This document shows, piece by piece, positions 59,301-64,000 of a DNA stretch of 64,000 bases. This DNA is from Aldrovandia affinis (taxonomy: Eukaryota > Chordata > Actinopteri > Notacanthiformes > Halosauridae). The translations under genes were made by a program, and so were the position numbers. Below the pieces are notes generated by a model. It was not told where the DNA came from and ran no database searches. It saw nothing but the letters and a program-made list of their open reading frames with translations. Location of the stretch: positions 5,733,860 through 5,797,859 of the forward strand of contig JAINUG010000020.1 in the NCBI GenBank assembly GCA_029706075.1, read 5' to 3'. How positions within the stretch are numbered: position 1 is the stretch's first letter; each line of letters begins with the position of its first letter.

Positions 59301-61552
59301 GCTGGGGAAGGGGCGCCCAGAAATCTCGGACATTACCGTTCCCACCTCTGTCTGCTTCTCAGTTATCTTCTCCATGATGATGTCAGCGAGAGTGCGCCTG
59401 CAGGCACACCAAGAGCCCTGATTCTGACACCACAAAGACTCACGAGATGATGGCAAATGACTATGGCACCTTATTCTGTGCCATTCATTTGATGAGGGAA
59501 ATACTTTAAAACCAGAAAAACGGCTGCCATTTCTACCATGGCAAAAATGTCTACATTTCCCGTTTCAACAGTTAATATACACTGGCAGCCTTAAACGCAC
59601 ATCTTGCCTAACTGTATTGAGATCTTTCAACACGTGACATAGATTGAAGAAGCTGTATACTGAAGTAACCCAATAGTCAACTGTACTGCAGGAAGACAAA
59701 CACATCCTAAATAGTCTCATTACTGTTCTAGATGTAGAATTACTTTATTACATGTACTTTTGTCACGTCGACACAAGTCCTTTCTCAGTGTCCACATTAC
59801 TTCTTACTGTATCCCATATAACTGGTACTAATACCCCTCTCGAGCCATGTATAATACTATTAGGTGATGATTCTATATTTATAGTAAAGTAAAGCATGAA
59901 TATCATATTCATTAAATACAATACCTGGCATATGATGGCACCTGGCACGCTAGTAACAACTTTGCAGAAGTAAAGCAAACAAGTGCCATGTTTGTGAAAT
60001 AAGAAAAATCCACCAAAAATTATTTGGGGGGGATTTTGGATATTTGGACTATTTTGATAAACGGAGATCCAAACATAATAGTACTGCTAAAAAATTGAAC
60101 AATACCACTGACACAACGCATCCTGAGAGTGGAGAAGCCAGGCAATTTTTGGGTCGGGTGAGGTTTGTACCTGAGTGGGGGGTTCTTGTTCATGAATATC
60201 TGTATGGCTTTCTCATCATCTGGGTCCACCTCCACTTCAGTTCCACACTCCCCCTCTTCTTCACCTCCTGTCTGACTGAGTGCTGGCCACTCTTCATCGG
60301 AGTCCAAATCCTGACTGCCAAGACCTGTAGATTTATGATCAGTCAGATATATGACTAAAAAAAGACCCTTCATCTTAAAGTAATGGATTTGTTGAGTAGA
60401 CAAAGTTTTACCCTACGATTTACCTGGGTCACAAATTAGACTGTGGCGATGAAGCAGATTACTTTGTATGCAATGCTTCCTGGGTTACTTTCCACAAAGG
60501 TGTGTGTTCTCAAAACCCCTAGTAACAAACTGCTCAAAAGGCTCAAACTGCTATGCACTGGGAGACGTTGCTAATGAGTAAAAGTGAGAAATGTTTCTCA
60601 CTTTTGAAAAAAGTTAAAAACTAGAATTTTGTTTCAATCAAAATGTCTTTTGGCAAACAAACACAACATATTTTGAGAGCACATAGTTAAGCTGCTCAGT
60701 ATGCAGGCTCCAACATTTGCTTGAAATATATTGTATTTTAAGAAATAATAATAAAAACAAATCACTTTCCTTTGCTGGGGAGCAAACCCTGTGCAAAATC
60801 TCCCATGTTTCTAGTTATGATGATGGCAAGCAGACATCCTATTTTTAACGAAAACGACACTACTCTCCTTCTGTGCACGTATGACTAAATACATAAATAT
60901 CGGTCACCTAATTGAGATGATCATTGGGATTTATTTCAACCTATCTGGATCACTAGTGGTGAAACAGGCTACATTCTGTGGCATACGCAATATTTTGTGT
61001 GCTGTCAACATGGATTATAAACCGATATTCTGGGATTGACATCATCCTGCCTAGCTAGCCAGCTAGCTAGCTAGCTAGCTAGCTATCCTCCTGCAATTTA
61101 GGGGAACAAATTGTGGATTTGTTATTGGAGTAGGACGTATGTTTACTTGTTCCCAAAACAGCGGTTACATAGGTTTGATATTGAAGCAACCGCGTGGATG
61201 GTAACTGGCTAGCGATCTAGCAGGTAAGAAAGCTCTATGGTAAAGCCAGCTAGCTAGCTATCGTGTCAGACACACTTCACTCACCCAAAATAGTAGAGGG
61301 GTTTTTCTTGATCTTCGTGTTTCCGAGCGCATACTCTGTCTGAAGTTCCTCCTGCTGTTTCCGCGCTTGTTCCAGGATCTTCCGTGACAGACGCTCATCC
61401 ACGTACTCGTCTTCATCCTCTTGCCGGCTTTCCTTTCTTTTCACCCGGCCACTTGCCCTCACCACGTCCCCCTGTAGTATCTGGTCAGCAAGAGCCATCG
61501 TGACTCCTTTTTTTTCTCCCCCTCCACCTTTAGACTTCTTTACTTTGGGCAT
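55968..61552 (-). CDS. bysl: Bystin, 40S ribosome assembly factor (seven exons; 1-bp frameshift in exon 3)
   Basis: Bystin (yeast Enp1) is needed for pre-18S rRNA processing and export of pre-40S particles. Exons on the minus strand: 61285-61552, 60171-60324, 59260-59397, 58308-58441, 57567-57727, 57062-57164, 55968-56319. Start [12 protein letters not shown], then [16 protein letters not shown], an acidic exon 2, [74 protein letters not shown] and [19 protein letters not shown]. With exon 3 at 139 bases the protein is 436 residues (human 437). Here exon 3 has 138: a run of five Gs on the plus strand (compare copy A) is four at about 59310. This is likely a base-call error or recent mutation. 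Confidence 0.92.
59260..59397 (-). CDS. bysl: bysl exon 3 with 1-bp deletion
   Basis: Reads [20 protein letters not shown] then, after SGRP, shifts frame. The intact duplicate (53083-53221) reads [21 protein letters not shown] as in other vertebrates. Confidence 0.92.
61285..61552 (-). CDS. bysl: bysl exon 1
   Basis: 268 bases from ATG to a donor 'gtgagt', phase 1. It lies outside the duplicated unit and is present once. Confidence 0.93.
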
Positions 61553-62197
61553 TTCTGTATTTAGATTTAAGGTAGATTTAAGGTTCAGGTTACGGCTCTG
61601 GATAATGAGTACTACTAACCGGGCGATTTTGCAAGGAGGTCGTTCAAGGGCAGTTCATTTATTTGCTTGCTTGCTAGCAGCAGAAACTTACACGGCTATT
61701 TCCTACACGTGTGTTCAAATACCCGAAGCTCTGCCCCTCGCCTTATAATTAAAAATGGCGTAACAGGAAGCTCATGAGCTGAATCCAAGTCAGTTTGAGC
61801 GTTGTACTCAAAACTATTTGTATTGAAAAAGATCTGATCCTGAATCCTGAATCAGCGCTTGGGCGCACGTTCAATCGATCTGAGCTGTGCTTGAGCTCAG
61901 ATCAATTTATTTAATTGGGCAATGGTTTACATTTTTGACAATGACGTTATATAAAATATTGTAATGAAAATAAAACAACTATAAAATAATTTTACTATCA
62001 ATTCTTAATAACTTACATGTTTTTTTGTGCCGAGATACAGAGTCTACGCTAACCTCATTTCCTCTTCTTACAGGAAGCAGTAGTATTTTTTTAACATTTA
62101 TTTACAGGAAGTCATAGTAGCTAACTTGTTAGCTAACGTTCGCTCGACAAGGTCTGAACTTCAGTGAAGAAACGTCATCGTGACTCTGAAGTGAAAT
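61553..62197. promoter_or_regulatory. Shared bysl/med20 promoter region
   Basis: 645 bases separate the start codons of two divergent genes. The head-to-head arrangement is the same as in human. No TATA box stands out. The boundaries are simply the two start codons. Confidence 0.5.
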
Positions 62198-62211
62198 ATG
62201 GGGGTTACTTG
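62198..62211 (+). CDS. med20: Mediator subunit 20, exon 1 coding part (partial gene)
   Basis: The 14 bases ATGGGGGTTACTTG are followed by donor 'gtaagg' and encode M-G-V-T plus two bases of a split TGY codon, giving MGVTC as at the N-terminus of vertebrate MED20. The head-to-head position with bysl matches human. MED20 pairs with MED18 in the head module of Mediator and helps RNA polymerase II initiation. Later exons lie beyond the right edge. The call depends on the short motif plus synteny. Confidence 0.75.
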
Positions 62212-62615
62212 GTAAGGAATTGTCATGCATAATTCAAAATATAAGAATTCTGATTAATGTATTTTATTATTTAAGTAGGTCAATAAACGTTGCATGTATC
62301 GAGCTAGAGCTATTCTACTTGCTTAGAAGTATAGGCACCTTACCGTTACCCCAGTCAGAATCTCTGCTAGCTATTAGAAATACTAATACCTAGCCCGCTA
62401 TCCAACTCTAAAAACAGTAACGTTGGCTAATAATGAGCCACTCATTGAAATTGATCATTCTTTTCCGAATCCCAGTAAGCCCGTTTCGTTTACAAACTGG
62501 TGCACGTGAAGGGGGCACACGGGTTCTTTACGTACTGGTGTTTTCTTGTGATTTGTCTCTAGATGCACTGCAATTTAAAGGTTGTAAATGGATAAAATCA
62601 ACTAACTTTAAATAT
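62212..62615. other. med20 intron 1, 5' part
   Basis: No feature recognised before the gypsy LTR. Small open frames only. Confidence 0.5.
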
Positions 62616-63345
62616 TGTGGCGATCTTACCCCTGTTAGCGTAGCTTGTTGCTAAATACGTGTAAATATCTGTGTATAGTTGTACTTGGAGCGGCACGGTG
62701 GTGCAGTGGATAGCACTGTCGCCTCACAGCAAGAAGGTCTCGGGTTCGAATCCAGGCCGGGGGCCTTTCTGTGCGGAGTTTGCATGTTCTCCCCGTGTCC
62801 GCGTGGGTTTCCTCCGGGTACTCCGGTTTCCTCCCACAGTCCAAAGACATGCATGTTAATTGGAGAGTCTAAATTGCCCGTAGGTATGAGTGTGTGAGTG
62901 AATGGTGTGTGTGTGCCCTGCGATGGATTGGCGACCTGTCCAGGGTGTATTCCTGCCTCTCGCCCGGAACGCATGCTGGGATAGGCTCCAGCGACCCTGA
63001 CCAGGAATAAGCGGCTTAGATAATGGATGGATGGATGGAGTTGTACTTGGAAATATCTGTGTGTAGCTAGCTAGCTAGCTTGTTAGTTTTTATCTGTGTG
63101 TAGCTAGCTAGTTTTATGCAAATACGTGTTCCTTTTTGTGGCGTGTGTAATTAGTTGTTTGTTGGTAAACTCGACGGCCAATTAGGGCAAACCAGGGTCT
63201 AGTAAAAAGGCTGTTCGCTCGGTCGAATGGGTCAGAGTGTACTACTGTTCTTGCTGTGATGACCTCAATAAAGAGAAGCTCCCCTGGGGCGATTCCTGAG
63301 CCACGAACCCCGACTTAGCCTCTGCTTCCTCGGCGGATCGCCACA
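62616..63345 (+). mobile_element. 5' LTR of a Ty3/gypsy-like retrotransposon
   Basis: It starts TGTGGCGATC and ends GATCGCCACA, a perfect 10-base inverted terminal pair of the TG...CA type. An AATAAA lies at 63267-63272. A 350-base SINE interrupts it. Directly after the end comes 'tggtgtcagaagtggga', a gypsy-type primer-binding site. The 3' LTR should lie beyond the right edge. Confidence 0.88.
62689..63038 (+). mobile_element. SINE inserted in the LTR
   Basis: Flanked by a perfect 12-base target duplication 'agttgtacttgg' (62677-62688 and 63039-63050). The head 'gcggcacggtggtgcagtgg' with B box 'gggttcgaatcc' is tRNA-like. The body has the fish consensus 'tttgcatgttctccccgtgt', and the 3' end is a 'tggatggatgga' tail. 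It is more recent than the LTR it interrupts. Confidence 0.92.
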
Positions 63346-63346
63346 C

Positions 63347-63363
63347 TGGTGTCAGAAGTGGGA
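63347..63363 (+). other. Primer-binding site of the gypsy element
   Basis: 'tggtgtcagaagtggga' begins one base after the LTR end. TGG at its start pairs with the CCA end of a tRNA. The exact tRNA was not determined. Confidence 0.75.
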
Positions 63364-63549
63364 TAGAGCTGCGAAAGGTGGAAGAAGCGATCCGAGAGCT
63401 GGAAGAGAGGCTGGGGGTGCGAAGACGGCGTAAGACCGGGGCTACGGAGACGGCGACGAGCGCCGAGTTGCAAGGCCCAGCAGTACGCGGTACGGAGGGC
63501 CCCCGAGGGACCAGACGGAGCCAGTGTGGTTTGGCCTACGCGCCCGGCA

Positions 63550-64000
63550 ATGGCTAGCGCTAGCGTGCCAGCTAACACGCAGCTGAAGCTAGCCAGATAC
63601 AGCGGGGCAGCACAGTGGGAGCCATACCTAGCCCAGTTACAGCTAGCTGCCCATCACTGCAGCTGGAGCGAGGGCGTGACGGCGACACACCTGGCACTCG
63701 CCCTGGAGGGCCCAGCGCTGCAAATACTGCTGGACCTCGACGCCGCTGACCAAGGCGACCTGAAGGCCCTGACAACGGCGTTGGCGAGACGGTTCGAAGG
63801 AGGAGAGAGCTGGGGGACCGTGGACGCAGACGTGCGGTTCCACACAAGGCAGGGCTACCCGTCGTTTGGCGCAGCAGAGCGGGAAGAGCTCGCACTGCAC
63901 GCCTTCCTCCAGGCCCTTACCCCAGAGCGACTGCGCCAGCACGTCGTCCTGGCCACACCCCGCTCCCTTGATGAGGCCCTCAAGGAAGCAGAGAGGGTGG
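63550..64000 (+). CDS. Gag-like protein of the gypsy element (5' part, runs off window)
   Basis: An uninterrupted frame of 150 codons starts at ATG 63550 and continues past the right edge. It begins MASASVPANTQLKLARYSG, followed by WEPYLAQLQLAA, LALALEGPALQILLDL, LARRFEG and LQALTPERLRQHV. This order fits the retrotransposon Gag capsid domain of Ty3/gypsy elements. Its G+C content is much higher than the host intron. The absence of stops suggests a young copy. Confidence 0.85.
   Translation, partial: MASASVPANTQLKLARYSGAAQWEPYLAQLQLAAHHCSWSEGVTATHLALALEGPALQILLDLDAADQGDLKALTTALARRFEGGESWGTVDADVRFHTRQGYPSFGAAEREELALHAFLQALTPERLRQHVVLATPRSLDEALKEAERV

Larger units (their letters stand above)
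54981..61159. repeat. Tandem duplication, proximal copy (B)
   Basis: Contains bysl exons 2-7. Very few substitutions separate it from copy A over thousands of intron bases, including the same microsatellites and the same 13-base palindrome. That means a very recent duplication or an assembly artefact from two haplotypes. Confidence 0.95.

Noticed and set aside
62651..62974. 107-codon minus-strand frame
   Set aside because: It lies within the SINE inserted in the LTR and is antisense to it.
1..64000. CRISPR arrays, operons, bacterial ribosome-binding sites or rRNA genes
   Set aside because: None seen. The sequence is a vertebrate nuclear region with spliced genes.

Overview
This window is nuclear DNA of a ray-finned fish, almost certainly a teleost. 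Small exons sit in long introns with GT/AG borders. The background is AT-rich and full of teleost repeats: several Tc1/mariner families, tRNA-headed SINEs, non-LTR retroposon tails ending in the 'gctctggataagag...gtctgctaaat' motif, and one Ty3/gypsy element. The proteins match the vertebrate genes DSTYK, NUAK2, a D-type cyclin, bystin (BYSL) and MED20. The species cannot be named from this sequence.

Layout. 1-13.9 kb is the 5' part of dstyk on the minus strand: exon 1 at 13688-13892, exon 2 at 7853-8253, the rest beyond the left edge. Its introns hold two decayed copies of one Tc1 family and a SINE pair. 14-22.5 kb is intergenic and repeat-rich, with a composite Tc1 element, a direct duplication of about 300 bp and an internally deleted LINE. 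22.69-40.56 kb is nuak2 on the plus strand, complete in six exons (619 codons), with a Tc1 nested inside another Tc1 in intron 5. 43.9-48.8 kb is a five-exon D-type cyclin on the minus strand with one 1-bp frameshift in exon 2. 49.4-61.6 kb is bysl on the minus strand. A unit of 5.6-6.2 kb carrying exons 2-7 is tandemly duplicated; the distal copy has lost exon 7 and never had exon 1, and the proximal copy has a 1-bp frameshift in exon 3. 62.2 kb is the 14-base coding part of med20 exon 1, head to head with bysl. Its first intron contains a gypsy element (5' LTR split by a SINE, primer site, gag start) that runs off the right edge.

Gene relations. dstyk and nuak2 lie near each other in human (1q32), and MED20, BYSL and CCND3 are neighbours in human (6p21), so the window joins two human conserved-synteny blocks. 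The genes are ordinary nuclear genes with separate roles: a kinase acting in FGF/cell-death signalling, an LKB1-activated kinase, a G1 cyclin, a 40S ribosome assembly factor and a Mediator head subunit. No operon-like cooperation is implied. med20 and bysl probably share a bidirectional promoter of about 0.65 kb.

Most unusual points: the reciprocal damage in the two bysl copies, two independent single-G losses in coding exons (cyclin exon 2 and bysl exon 3), a 65-bp-arm hairpin inside a Tc1 transposase, and the nested transposons.
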